From: Eustoma russellianum
Lineage: Eukaryota; Streptophyta; Magnoliopsida; Gentianales; Gentianaceae
Direction of reading: 5' to 3'
Assembly: GCA_036186865.1 (NCBI GenBank)
Contig: AP025040.1
Location: 31,192,950-31,256,949, forward strand
Length of the DNA stretch: 64,000 nt
The notes below the pieces were generated by a model that saw nothing but the letters and a program-made list of their open reading frames with translations, was not told where the DNA came from and did not search any database. Below, piece by piece: positions 1 to 11,672 of this stretch. The first letter of the stretch is position 1, and every line of letters begins with the position of its first letter. Position numbers and translations under genes: made by a program.

Positions 1-640
1 CAATCAAGAGTTCATCACAAGGAAAAATAGCAACTTTAGGGCATGATTTTCACAAATCAAATTCATCAAAACTATCCTTCAAGATTTGGCCCAAAGATGA
101 GATCTTTAATTCACTGACACGGATATAAAACACATAACACATAATTACATAAGAAGTAGAAATTAACAATGTGTGATTCAATTTTCCCTTTGTAGAAATT
201 ACGGCCTAAGAATCAAAATTACGTAAAACGTATAGAAAAGTTACTTGCCTTTGAATCTAAGGGTTCTTACAGTGTTCGGATTGAGTTCTTGAACGGCGTA
301 GGCTTAGGATTGATCGCGATCCTCTCTTTCTTCTTCCTCTTCTTTTTTCTTTCTTCTTCTCTTCCTTTCCCCTTCTTTTGGTCGACTCCCTCTCCTCTTT
401 CTCCCCTATAACCGATGCTCCTTATAGTGGGGAATTATGCTAATTGGCATAACTCCCTCAATTTTAATTCGGGGGCGATTTCGGTATTTTGGGCCTAATT
501 TCTTAATTTCATCTTTCTAATTATTTTCTCACCCACAATGCATTTAACTAAGTCTCATAAACCTATTCATTCACTAAAATTATATTTTTAGTTATTTTCA
601 AATTATTTAACGCTAACATTTAAAATTACGGGGTATGACA
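1..640 (-). repeat. 3' LTR of the Gypsy element, partial
   Basis: It is nearly identical to 41566-42117 and ends in the same ggtatgaca, giving the CA terminus of a TG..CA LTR. This copy keeps about 88 bp (near 505-595) that is absent from the other LTR between aatttcttaattt and tcaaattattt. The rest of this roughly 2.5-kb LTR lies left of the window. Confidence 0.93.
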
Positions 641-656
641 TTCTACCCCCCTTATA
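641..656 (-). other. polypurine tract of the Gypsy element
   Basis: The plus strand reads ttctacccccctta, which is a purine-rich run (taaggggggtag) on the element strand directly beside the 3' LTR boundary. This is where plus-strand DNA synthesis is primed in LTR retrotransposons. Confidence 0.75.
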
Positions 657-685
657 AAAAGTTTCTTCCTCGAAACTTACGTACC

Positions 686-2244
686 TTAGTTAAAGAGCTA
701 GGGGTACTTCTCCCGCATCTGCTCCTTGAGCTCTCACGTGGCTTCTCGCTCAGAGTGATTACTCCACTGGACTTTCACGTAAGGAATCACCCGCCTTCGT
801 AGCTCTTGCTCCTTACGGTCCACAATTTTCACCGGCACCTCTTCGTAGGTGACGTCACCGTTCAGTTCCAATGGTTGTGCTTCTAGCACGTGACTCAGAT
901 CCATCACATATTTCCTTAATTGTGAAACGTGGAAGACATTGTGAACCTGTGCTAATATTGGGGATAGTGCCAGTCGATATGCCAAGTCCCCCACTCTTTC
1001 CAATATCTCGTAAGGACCAATAAATCGTGGACTTAATTTTCGTTTCACCCCAAACCTCATAATACCTTTTGTAGGAGACACTCTCAAATATACTTTCTCC
1101 CCTACCTCGAAGCCAAGAGTCGTTGTTTGGAATTCGCCCAACTATTATTACGGTCCTGAGCTGACTTGAGTTTGTCCCGAATGGTCCTCACTTTCTCTAA
1201 CGTTTTCTCAAGGAGTTTGGGTCCGGTGAGGGCCCTTATGCCTACTTCATCCTAGTAAACATGGGATCTACACTTCCTTTCATACAATGCTTCAAAGGGA
1301 GCCATTCCAATTGCACTGTGATGACTGTTATTGTACGAGAATTCTATCAACTTCACCATTCTGTCCCAATTTCCTTTGAAGTCTAGGATACCAGCCCTTA
1401 GCATGTCTTCAAGTGTCTGAATGGTCCGTTCCGACTGTCCATCGATTTGGGGATGATAGGCTGTACTCATTCTCAATTATGTGCCTATGGCTCTTTGAAA
1501 TGCTGCCCAGAATTTGGAGGTAAACTGCGGGTCTCGGTCCGATACTATGCTCACTGGAACGCCACATAAGCTAACAATGTTATCCATATACAAGTTTACC
1601 AACTTCTCCAAGGATGCTTCACTCGAGATAGGCAAAAAATGAGCTGACTTGGTTAATCGGTCCACTATGACCCAAATCATGTCACATCCATTCCTCGTCA
1701 TTGGTAAATAGGCTATAAAATCCATCGTGATGTGTTCCCATTTCCACTCCGGGATTTGTAATGGCATCAACAATCAACCAGGCCGCTGGTGTTCGGCCTT
1801 AACCTGTTGACATACTAGACATCTCTCAATAAATTCCGCAATATGCCTCTTCATTCTTGACCACCAGCAGTATTATTTTAGGTCTCTGTACATTTTGTTG
1901 CCACCAGGATGTATGGATAGTCTGGAGTTGTGTGCCTCCTGTAGAATCTCTTTCCTTAACTCATCTACGTCTGGCACGCATAATCTTCCCCTAAACCATA
2001 GGCTCCCATCCTCTTTGGTCTGGAATCCCTAAACTTGACTGTGCTTGAGCTTTTCCGCGATTTCACTCAAGCTTTTATCCTTACTTTGAGCCTCTTTTAC
2101 CGGATCAACGAGGCTTGGTGTGATAGTCAGAGCTGCCAGAACATTCACAGTGGATTCTACTAAGTCCAAACCAAATTCCTTCATTTCTCTTTCTAAGGGG
2201 GATTGTCGTGCATGATTGGATTTCCTGCTCAGCGCATCAGCCAC
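686..2244 (-). pseudogene. Gypsy pol: end of RNase H, integrase, chromodomain-like tail
   Basis: The frame resumes with VADALSRK, the end of the RNase H region, at about 2244. An H2C2 zinc-binding segment follows (ERCLVCQQVKAEHQRPG, near 1780-1860). The DDE core comes next: MDFIAYLPM with the first Asp, SIVSDRDPQF with the second, and GQSERTIQTLED with the Glu near 1430. The C-terminal part has VHNVFHVSQLRKYV and then a chromodomain-like stretch (VKIVDRKEQELRRR, VKVQWSNHSEREAT) that reaches about 686. Breaks include a stop before LLMPLQIPEW, a junction at about 1476, a break near 1252, TGA replacing the Trp codon after EREAT, and a stop near the C-terminus. Integrase would insert the cDNA and the tail may guide targeting, but this copy cannot make the protein. 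Confidence 0.88.
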
Positions 2245-2292
2245 CTTGAAGAATGGAAAGTCTTCTTCCTCCCTCTCAACCACACGCCTTTG

Positions 2293-2356
<64 letters not shown>

Positions 2357-4953
2357 GATTTTTTTTAAAAGGCACTATACACATATATTCCAATGTACTA
2401 CCGACAAGTTATATATTTTACGAACGTACGTTAACGTCACACCACTATATTTACCTCATATTTATGAGTATATTCAGGTCTTATATCATATGATATAAGT
2501 CATGGTGACAACAAAATTATTACGACACGTTACAAGGTTCTAAACCAAAAATTGTCGTATCGGGTGAATACCGAAACTTTGCCAACGTGTCACGTACTTG
2601 CCAAATATAGATAGCCAGCCCCTACACTTTAAAAATGGCCACAAATTTTGTGGCTTACATGGTATATTCAGCCATAAAATCATTCCATGTTGGCACACAC
2701 AAATCTCCCCCAATTAAGGCCAAATTGTGGAGATTTCAAATTCAACAATTTTAGCACATGTAAGGCGCCACTTTACTCAGCCATGAGAGCTGAATATTAA
2801 AGTTTAATTTATGTATATTATGTGTAACATAATATATATAACATGTGCAAAAAGTTGGAATTTAATCGGAGAAAAATCGGGTAATCGACAAACGTCGAAA
2901 ATTCGGTTTTCTACGAACACGACACATGGAACGTTTTTGGCATGACATATAACATGTATCTAGACACTTTTTACATACTCTATAAATTCTAAAGTGTTCT
3001 AGAAAAATCAATTAAGGGCTGATTAATTATTGTGCACTATTTTACAAAGTTTGCAAAAATAAAATTCAGCACATGTACAATCTACATCACATGCCACCTC
3101 AGCCTTGTTGGAGCATATGTGGAGCTTTGTTGACATCTTGATTGGTCAAGAATGAAGTGTACAAGGTTGGTGACATAAAGGAAGGATCTACATAAGGTAA
3201 CTTTTCAAATTATGTCACATTTGTAACACATGCTGAAAATTTCAGCATGTGTGCATTGAGTTGGCCGAATTGTTAAGCTTAATTGTGACATATTTACTTC
3301 TTTGAATTATATGGATTGATTGGAAGATAAAATGGCAATGTTTTAAAAATATTATGGAAGTAATGTGATGATATTTTGAAATATCACACATGCTGAAAAT
3401 TTCAGCATGTGTTGGAATGCACTTGGCCGAGTTTTGTCTTAAAATTTAGCATATTTGATTCTTCAATTTTCAAGGAATTAATCTATACCAACATGGCAAG
3501 AATTTGAATGTATCTTTGCTAGTGCACATGCTGAAAATTTCAGCATGTGGAAAATGCAAGGTGGCTGATTTTAAGGATGATAATGGAGATATTTTATCTT
3601 GCAAATTTTATGGAATTTAATATGAGACTTATGGCAGCATTTTTATGGCTAATTGGCACATGTTTTAAGTGTTATTTTCAGATTTATCTAGTCATCAAAT
3701 GATGACATCTTTCATCCAATCAATGAGTGCCAAGTAAGCAAGACCTTAATGATCATCCAATGAGGAGTTGCCAAGTAAGCAAGTGAATGTTACAATGATG
3801 CAAGATATTCTTCCAAGGACTTAAGAGATAATTTTCAAGAGGAAGAAAAGGCATAGGGGGCGGCCACATGTTGATAAAAAGAGAAGAAGGAGCACAAACA
3901 AAACACAAGACAAGTCTTGCAAATCCAAGAGCTTAAAAACGTTTTCATCATCCTCTTCTTCTACACTTCTTTCTTTCTTCTCTCTAAAAGCCTATTGTAT
4001 TCATATTCATACATCTTGAATAGGCTTCATATATACCACCATATACCCTATATTGTTGTAAAATATTGATCAAGGTGTGATCAATCTTGCATCCGCTCGG
4101 TGGTGGTGTTCGTGATCATTGTAATCGCTTACAAGGTTTGTAAAGGGTTGGAGTTGGTGTGTAACTCCATCAACCCTGTGTGGTAAGGTGTTGTTTGTTG
4201 TTTTGTGATTAGTGATAATGAGGAAGGTGTCCTCGAAGATTGGAGTAGGTTGATTTAATTGAACCAGGATAAAATTCCTTGTGTTCTTTACTTTTTAGCA
4301 CTTACTTTCAGTTTCCATCACAGTGCATCATTTTCATCACGTTCTTAAAAAATAGCAAACAAAATTCAAAAATCACCAAAATTTCTAGAAACATAGACAC
4401 ACGTTTTAAGGTTCATTTGGCGCAAGTTTCAACCCTTTTGGACAAGTATAAGTCATCCAAACATCAAAAGTTCAGAGACTAGTGCAGTCTGATTTTCAGG
4501 CTTGCAAAGGTTGAGACTTTGAACGTATTTGACTAACTTCCCAAAAGCAATTTTCAAAACTGTTTCAACCCAATTAAATACACATAATAAGAGGTTTGTC
4601 ATTAAATTTTCAGACCATTTGGAGTAACGGTTTAATCGGAATTAATTTTTCAAATCAGACTACTGTTTCTGGCAGATTTGCGCAATCTGACCACCAACGA
4701 TTTTTAAAGTGGTTAAAGGTTGAATTTTAATCTGAATTTTTTGGGAGATACTCAGAACATATGAGACTAAGATCTCTCCAAATTTCAGAATTTTGGAAGA
4801 CCTGTAACCTAGTTTTCAAAACGTTTCAAAACAGGTCCTGAAAACAGAAACGGCTTTCAGAAGTTGGGTTTTTGGTTTAAAACAATTTTAAAAACCAAAT
4901 TTTCCGCACCCACTATTCAACCCCCATTTTAGTGGTGCCTTGCAGGTCCTACA
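2245..4953 (+). repeat. 5'-truncated Copia LTR inside Gypsy RNase H
   Basis: It matches the roughly 3-kb Copia LTRs elsewhere in the window (for example the reverse complement of 17960-21001, and 55481-58510). It ends with the same cttgcaggtcctaca terminus. The first 350 bp or so are missing: similarity starts at the gaagaatggaaagtcttc block next to the (TA)n tract. It holds three palindromes built from CACATGCTGAAA and its inverse (3227-3251, 3387-3411, 3525-3549) and a perfect 20-bp palindrome at 2480-2499. No gag or pol follows, so it is a solo-type LTR. The host element lost part of RNase H at the junction, so this is not a clean insertion. Confidence 0.85.
2295..2353. repeat. (TA)n microsatellite
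   Basis: An almost pure AT dinucleotide tract of about 59 bp within the Copia LTR. Other copies of this LTR carry a much shorter TA tract at the same place, for example near 20615-20645. Confidence 0.95.
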
Positions 4954-6417
4954 AATATCGCGCACTTCTCTCCATACAGATAGTGCTGCCATATCTTCAG
5001 AGCGAACATCATTGCAGCTAACTCAAGGTCGTGGGTCGGGTATTTTTGTTCATAAGTCTTTAGCTGCCTCAAGGCATACGTGATCACTCTCTCGTGCTGC
5101 ATTAGAACACAACCTAAACCATTCTTCGATGCATCACTATAGATCACGAACCCGTCTGTACCGGAGGGTTGAGCCAGTACGGGAGCTGTAGTTAATCTCT
5201 TCTTAAGCTCCGTGAAGCTTCTCTCGCATTCAGTTGTCCACTCAAACTTGGTCTTCTTTTGAGTAAGACGACTAAGAGGCACTGCTATTGTTGAAAACCC
5301 CTCAACAAACTTTCTGTAATAGCCAGCCAAACCCAAGAAACTTCGCACCTCGGTGACGTTAGTGGGTCTAGGCCACTCGGTGATCGCTTCCACTTTCCTC
5401 GGATCCACAGCAATCCCTTCTTCTGATATTACATGACCAAGGAAGGTCACACTCTTAACCAGAACTCACACTTACAAAATTTAGTATACAACTGTTTATG
5501 TCTCAGTATGCTCAAAACGACTCTCAGATGCTCAGCATGGGTTTGTTCATCAGGCGAGTACACAAGGATGTCGTCTATGAATACTACCACGAATTTATCC
5601 AGTTGTTCCCTGAGGACAGTATTCATAAGGTCCATAAAGGCAGCGGGGGTATTTGTTAATCCAAAGAACATTACTAGAAACTCGTAGTGCCCGTATCTTG
5701 TACGGAAGGCTGTCTTTGCTATGTCTTCAGCCTTTACTCTTAGCTGATGATACCCCGACCGAAGATCGATTTTAGAGAAAATTATGCCCCCTTCAGTTGG
5801 TCAAATAGGTCTTCGATTCGTGGCAGTGTGTACTTGTTCTTAATGGTGATTTTGTTCAGCTCCCGGTAGTTAATGCAAAGCCTTAATGCTACTATCCTTC
5901 TTCTTTACAAATAACACCGGTGCTCCCCCAGGGTGACACACTAGGACGAATGAACTTCTTGTCCAACAACTCTTGCAATTGTTCCTCAGTTCTCTTAACT
6001 CTGTCGGAGCCATTCTGTAAGGAGCTTTAGAAATAGGTTCGGCTCCTGGAATCAAGTTTATCTCGAACTCAACTTCCCTTGGAGGTGGTACTCCTGGCAA
6101 TTCTTCCGGAAACACATCAGGAAACTCATTGACCACCAGAATCTGCTCAATAGATGGTACTTTCTGAGTAGCATCCATGGCATACACTAGGAATCCTTCG
6201 GCACCTTTCCTTAAGGCTCTGCACGCCTGAGCAACTGACATATACACCTTCTTAGGGATTTTCTTTCGTTCCGCATCCCCTTGAAACATTACTTCTTCCA
6301 TTTTAGCGTTCTTGATTGTCACTTGCTTCAATCGACAATCAATGTTGGCGTGGTACTTGGCCAACCAGTCCATCCCTAAGATAACATCGAAGTCATACAT
6401 CTGAATGGGGATCAGTG
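4954..6417 (-). pseudogene. Gypsy pol: reverse transcriptase and start of RNase H
   Basis: Read on the minus strand, the frame begins near MYDFDVILGMDWLAKYH, the linker after protease, and goes through FPDVFPEELPGVPP and APYRMAP, the usual start of Gypsy RT. The RT palm motif FIDDILVYS is at about 5555-5581, with both catalytic Asp residues. The RT-RNase H connection follows: MTFLGHVISEEGI, FLGLAGYYRKFVEGFS, then TDGFVIYSDASKNGLGCVL with the first RNase H Asp. RNase H stops at IWQHYLYGEKCAIF, where the Copia LTR begins. Frames are broken near 5870, 5790, 5670 and 5447. The enzyme would copy genomic RNA into cDNA inside virus-like particles; this copy is inactive. Confidence 0.88.
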
Positions 6418-6419
6418 TA

Positions 6420-6665
6420 GCAGAGAACCTTTGTCCTTCAAACTCTAACTCGCAATCCTGGTACTATTGGTATGAAATCATAATCTGATGCTTGAACACG
6501 CAATGGAGTTTCTGACCACTCAGGCAGTTTAACAAGGTGCTTAGGGAATCTTTTTGACACAAAGGAGTGTCTTGCGCCACTATCGAAAAGTACGTTTGTA
6601 GACATCTTATCTACTAAGGCAGTACCTAAGACCATATCAAGTTTTGTATAAGAAGTTAAGCACAT
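6420..6665 (-). pseudogene. Gypsy aspartic protease
   Basis: The retropepsin signature LFDSGARHSFVS is visible, with catalytic Asp-Ser-Gly encoded at 6576-6584. The segment lies between gag and RT, as expected for a Gag-Pol protease that cleaves the polyprotein. A frameshift separates it from RT near 6420 and a stop separates it from gag near 6670. Sequence upstream (ARVHLMT, then DVVTG, near 6700-6760) is the usual gag-protease linker. Confidence 0.85.
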
Positions 6666-6695
6666 ATAAACTTAATTCAATAATAATTTAGACTT

Positions 6696-7789
6696 AAACT
6701 AAATTGCACCTGTTACCACATCAGTGGCTTCATGGACATCAGTATCAGTCATGAGATGGACGCGGGCATTTGCCTTTGGTTTTGCTCTGGGCTGTTGGGC
6801 CGCTTTCCTCGGAGTGTTCTTCTTCATCTCGGGGCAATCTCGGATCATGTGGTCTACCTGTCCTTAGCGATAACACGCTCCAGCCAATTTTCTGCACTCA
6901 CCCACATGGCTCTTGTTGCAATGGGGGCATACTCCCATAGTCTGCTGGACAATTGGGTTCTGCGGTGGGGGCCTCTGGAAGCTTCTCGTTGGGCCTCTTA
7001 TTGGAATCTTGACCCAATGTCCGGGTCTACCACCCACTCTCACATCATCTCTCGGCCTCTTTCCTTTGTTAGCGGATCCAGTGCCAGCCTCCCTTGCTGC
7101 TAACCTTCGAAAATTGCTTTCCACTCGAAAACATGCGTCCAACATATCCTCGAAGGTTTTCATTCCGGCATTCACGATCGCCGATTGTATCCTCGAGTCT
7201 AGACCTCTTTCAAACTTGGCCATCTTGACACGATTATCAGACATGATCGCAGGAGCGAACTTTCCCAGGGCATGGAAACGGTCCGCGTAGTCTGAAACTG
7301 TCATCTGACCTTGCTCAAGTCGATCAAATGCCTGGATCTTGTTCAAAATCGATGTTTCTGGCACATATACTTCAAGAAAGCCTCACAAAATTGTGCCCAG
7401 GTGATCGGCGGGATCATTTACAAAACAGTACCGGCCCACCACTCTCCTGCTTTGCCATTTAGAAGGGGCGTGGCAACATCGACTTTGATTTCTTCCGGTA
7501 CTTGCACCAACCGGAAACACTTCTCCACTTCAGCCACCCAGTGTTGCGCATCCTCAGGGTCAGTGCATCCCCCAAACTCTGGGATTCTTACCTTCCTCAT
7601 CTCCCCATAGAAGAATCGGATGTTATGTTGAGGCGACGGAGGTGGCGGAGGTTGTTGTTGTTGTGCATAACCTTGAGCAATCACGGTCAGGGCATCTATA
7701 AGCACTTGAGGCAGTACCACTTGAGGTGACTGGCCACCACGTCCATTACCAGGATTTCCGGTGTTGTTTCTCCATGGAGGCATTCTCAC
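6696..7789 (-). pseudogene. Gypsy gag (capsid and nucleocapsid)
   Basis: The likely start is MPPWRNNTGNPGNGRGG (ATG at 7783; another in-frame ATG at 7789), followed by a Gln/Pro-rich stretch. The retrotransposon gag core comes next (IPEFGGCTDPEDAQHWV, NGKAGEWW, then LEQGQMTVSDYADRF, FERGLDSRIQSAI). There are two zinc-knuckle-like motifs. One is an imperfect CPHCNKSHVGEC. The other is a CX2CX4HX4C knuckle whose second Cys codon is replaced by TAA at about 6866. A frameshift lies near 7400. Gag would form the particle and bind RNA; the premature stop would remove the main knuckle and everything downstream. Confidence 0.85.
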
Positions 7790-7940
7790 TAAAAGATCAA
7801 CGTTCCGTTAGACATCTAATAAATATCGAATGTTAGGGAAGATTGAATACGTAAGGTTGGGTGGATATGGAAACAGGATGTTATTAAGAAAAGTAACGCA
7901 CTCGCACACACCCAACCCTGATCATACTTAGATTCTAGTA
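7790..7940 (-). other. Gypsy leader, 3' part, ending in target duplication TAGTA
   Basis: Non-coding leader between the gag start and the Copia insertion. The leader continues at 39450 after the nested block. The last five bases (TAGTA, 7936-7940) are repeated at 39445-39449, which proves the two leader pieces were once contiguous. Confidence 0.85.
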
Positions 7941-10424
7941 TGTAGGACCTTCAAGGCATCACTAGAAGGGGTTGAATAGTGGGTGCGAAAAATTTGGTTT
8001 CTAAAATGTTTTATTCCAAAACCCCAACTTCTGAAAACAGTTTCTGTTTTGAGCATCTATTTTGTAACGTTTTGAAAACTAGGTTACAGATCCTCAAAAA
8101 TTCTGAAATTTGGAGAGATTATATTCTCAGATGTTTTGAGTATCTCCTAAAAATTTCAGATCAAAATTCAACCTTTAACCCTTTGAAAAATTGTTGGTGG
8201 TCAGATTGCGCAAATCTACCAGAAACGGTAGTCTGATTTAAAAACTTTATTCCAAATAAACCATAGCTCCAAATGGTCTGAAAATTTAATGACAAACCCC
8301 TTACTATATTTATTTAATTTGGTTGAAACAGTTTCGAAAAATTCCTTTGAGAACTAAGTCAAATACGTTCAAAGTCTCAACCTTTGCAGGCCTGAAAATC
8401 AGACTGCACTAGTCTCAGATCTATTGACGTTTGAATGACTTATGCTTGTCCAAATGAGTTGAAACTTGTTCCAAATAAAACTTAAAACGTGTGGCTATGT
8501 TTCTGGAAATTTTTGTAATTTTTCAAATTCATTTGATATTTTTCCTATTGCAATGAAAATGAAGCACTGTGCTGAAAACTGAAAATATTGTGCAGAAAAG
8601 TAGAGAACACAAGGAATTTTATACTGGCTCGGTTAAATCAACATACTCCAGTCTTCGAGGACACCTTCCTCGATTATCACTAAACAAAATAACACCTTAC
8701 CATACAGGGTTGATGGAGTTATACACCAACTCCAACCCTTTACAATCAAACAAGCAATCACAATAATCACGAACACCACCACCGAGCAGATGAATGTTTG
8801 ATCACACCTTGATCAACCTTTCACAATAATAGGGCGTGTATGGTGGTATGAATGAAGCCTATACAATGTATTTGAATATAGATACAATAGGCTTTGAGAG
8901 AGAAAGAGAAGAAAGAAATGTAGAAGAAGTGTATAGAAACGTTTTTGCTCTCTTGAAATTCTAAGACTTGTCTTGTATTTGATTTGCTCTTCTTCTCTTC
9001 TTTTTATCAAGTGTGGCCCCCCCCTCTAGGCTTGTCTTCCCCTTGGAAATTATCTTTTAAGTCCTTACAAGAATACCTTGTATAACTGTGACATCCACTT
9101 GCTTGCCTGGCAACACTTCATTGGATGATCATCTTGGCCATGCTTACTTGGCACTACTTGATTGGATGAGATTTGTCATCATTTGATGACTGTACAAATC
9201 CGAACATTGCACTTAAAACATGTGCCAAATTAGTTTTTAAAATATTGCCAAATATCACATAATTAATCCCCACAAATTTGGAAGACAAATTGTTCTCATT
9301 TAAGTCCAAAAAATCGGCCAACTCATTCCTTCACATTCTGAAATTTTCAGCATGTGCAATATTCAAGACATATTCAAAATATTTTCATATTACTATTATA
9401 TCAATCCCTTGAAAATGAAGAGGCAATTTATTATCATTTAGCACACAAAATTCGGCCAGCTTGATTAACACATGCTGAATTTTCAGCATGTGTTACATTT
9501 GTAACAAACTTTGAAACATTACCCTGTGTAGCTTCCTCCATTTTGTCACTAACCTTGTGTAGTCCATTCTTCACCAATCAAGATGCCAACTAAGCTCCAT
9601 ATAAGCTTCATCAAGGCTGAGCTAGGCATTTGACTAAGCTTGAACATGTGCTGAATTTATTTTTGCAAACTTTGTAAAATAGTGCACAATAATTATACAC
9701 ATATGGTATGTCCCAATCAGCCCTAAATTGATTTTTCTAGAACACTTTAGTATGTATTAAATATGTAAAAATTTTCTGGATACATGTTATATGTCATGCC
9801 AAAAACGTTCCATGTGTCGTGTTCGTAGAAAATCGAATTTTCGACTTTTTTTGATTACGTGATTTTTCTCTGATTAAATTAAAACTTTTTGAACATGTTA
9901 TAATCATTTATGTCACACATAATATATATAAAATAACTTGAATATTCAGCTCTAACGGCTGAAGTAAGTGGCGCCCTATGTGACAAAAATGTTGAATTTG
10001 AAATCTCCACAATTTGGCCTTAATTGGGGGTGATTTGTGTGTGCCAACATGGAATGATTTTATGGCTGAAAATACCATGTAAGCCACGAAATTTGTGGCC
10101 ATTTTTGAAGTGTAGGGGCTGGCCATCTATATATGACAAGTACGTGACACATTGGCAAAGTTTCGATTGTCACCCGATACGACAATTTTTGGTTTAGAAC
10201 CTTGTAACGTGTCGTAATAATTTTGTCATCACCATGACTTATATCATATGGTATAAGACCTGAATATACTCATAAATATGAGGTAAATATAGTGGTGTGA
10301 CGTTGATGTATGTTTGTAAAATATATAACGTGTCAGTAGTACGTTGGAATATATGTGTATAGTGCCTTTTAAAAAATATTAATATTTTTTAAGCAAAATA
10401 GATATATATATATATATATTTTAT

Positions 10425-10660
10425 TATGCCTCACTTTTGGCGGAGGAATACCATTAAATCGTATATGATATGCCACATTAAAACCTTGCCAAGTAAAACC
10501 ACCCTTGTGGATAAAACCTTGGCAAAGGAAAAAAGCGTACATATTTATACGATTGAAATTAGTACATGAATACAAAGAGTATGCCGTTGTTGTGGTTGCA
10601 TCACCCAAAACGTGAGATATCGGATCCAGTTGCTGAATACATGAGATGTTGCTCCTCCAA
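10425..10660 (-). mobile_element. LINE 3' UTR fragment in the Copia LTR
   Basis: On the minus strand it carries the same tail as LINE-3 and LINE-4: a CCTTTGCCAAGG block, ATCCACAAGGGTGG, a GGTATTCCTCCGCC box and a TGAGGCATAATAAAA end. Nothing of ORF2 is present, so this is a severely 5'-truncated copy, as expected from incomplete target-primed reverse transcription. The plus-strand neighbour at 10890 is in the opposite orientation. Confidence 0.8.
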
Positions 10661-10792
10661 GTCATATGTCACCAAGCATCCATGCATGTAAGAGAAATGA
10701 ATCTTAATATATATATATATATATTATATATTATTTCACCTGATGAGTGGATCAAAGAATATGGGTCCTTGACAGAGAAAATTATATATATA

Positions 10793-10845
<53 letters not shown>

Positions 10846-10889
10846 TCCAAATTGATAAAAGATTCTGTGTGATTACAACCATTCCCAGA
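10661..10889. other. TA-rich spacer upstream of the cysteine-rich ORF
   Basis: It contains about 100 bp of sequence I do not recognise and two TA tracts (near 10709-10736 and 10781-10844). It could act as a TATA-rich 5' region for the following ORF, but nothing in it proves promoter function. Confidence 0.5.
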
Positions 10890-11174
10890 ATGAAGCACTC
10901 TCTTCTTCTTTCTCTTGTCGTTCTTGCATTGTTAATGGCTTTTGGATGTGGTGGTAATATTGATGGTAGAGATGCAAAAGAAGAAGGCAATAGAGCTATT
11001 GAAGACATTGGAAATGGCGGGAGAAAAATAAACATTGATTTCTGTGAAAAAGAAGATAAACAAGGGGAAATATGGTGGTGCTGCAATTTTCCTGGAGCAG
11101 GATGGACGTGCTGGGGCACCCTAGAGATTTGCCATGCCAACTGCCCACATACGCCGCCTGCCCAGAAAACTTGA
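10890..11174 (+). CDS. small secreted cysteine-rich peptide, unknown family
   Basis: An intact 94-codon frame starts at ATG 10890. An N-terminal hydrophobic segment (MKHSLLLSLVVLALLMAFG) looks like a signal peptide, so the product would enter the secretory pathway. An acidic/basic spacer without Cys follows, then a compact C-terminal domain with six Cys in the pattern C-x11-CC-x8-C-x6-C-x3-C and four Trp (WWCC, GWTCW). This pattern resembles plant secreted cysteine-rich peptides that fold by disulfides, but I cannot assign it to a named family. The gene sits between TA tracts inside a Copia 3' LTR, opposite to the element, next to a LINE fragment. It could be a captured host gene or retrogene. 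No intron is needed. It is the only intact non-transposon frame in the window; expression is unknown. Confidence 0.62.
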   Translation: MKHSLLLSLVVLALLMAFGCGGNIDGRDAKEEGNRAIEDIGNGGRKINIDFCEKEDKQGEIWWCCNFPGAGWTCWGTLEICHANCPHTPPAQKT

Positions 11175-11262
11175 TGATTTTGCTTTGAATATATTGATCA
11201 AATATTGATCTGCCCCTTGTATTTGGATTCTATAGTAATATACGAAAAAAATCATCGATGAT

Positions 11263-11265
<3 letters not shown>

Positions 11266-11315
<50 letters not shown>
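11266..11315. repeat. (TA)n(TG)n microsatellite
   Basis: A compound dinucleotide tract marks the right edge of the insert in the Copia 3' LTR. Normal LTR sequence (cgtgtgatatgataagg) resumes just after it. Confidence 0.9.
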
Positions 11316-11672
11316 AAAAACGTGTGATATGATAAGGAGAGAAGACTTTCCATTCTTCAATTTGTTGCCTTCATGCTTTTTCCAAATATATTTCCATTTG
11401 ATGAACTACTTAGTTCATTTAACTAAGTACTTTACTTAATGAACTAGTTTAGTTCATTAATGGTGGCACCTGCAAATAGTTCAAACACAACAAATGTTTG
11501 CCATTTGATGTAAGCTTTAAAGCTTCATGGCTTGTTAGTACTGCAACATTATATATATATTATATAAGGCAGGTTTCTTGCAAAAGCGTGTCAAGTCATG
11601 TCATGCATTTCTTTAGCACGCGTTATTTAAATCATGCATTTTGTGAATCACTCAAACCCCTTTTTCTCAACA

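Larger units (their letters stand above)
7941..11672 (-). repeat. 3' LTR of Copia-1, with an internal insert of about 0.9 kb
   Basis: It starts TGTAGGACC and ends CTCAACA. It is colinear with the split 5' LTR (17036-17959, 31541-33046, 39059-39444). The extra length comes from an insert of roughly 10382-11265 in the TA-rich tract, which holds a LINE 3' fragment and a cysteine-rich peptide gene. Palindromes of the CACATGCTGAAA type lie at 9469-9492 and, decayed, near 9335-9357. A pair of TTAATGAACTA-type inverted repeats lies near 11400-11462. Confidence 0.92.

Noticed and set aside
2203..2498. Plus-strand frames with long Ile-Tyr runs
   Set aside because: They are translations of the (TA)n microsatellite.
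6732..7290. Plus-strand frames of 123-125 codons opposite Gypsy gag
   Set aside because: They are antisense shadows of the gag coding strand.
10736..11140. 134-codon minus-strand frame through (TA)n and opposite the cysteine-rich ORF
   Set aside because: It contains a run of Ile-Tyr repeats from the TA tract and is antisense to the better-supported plus-strand gene.
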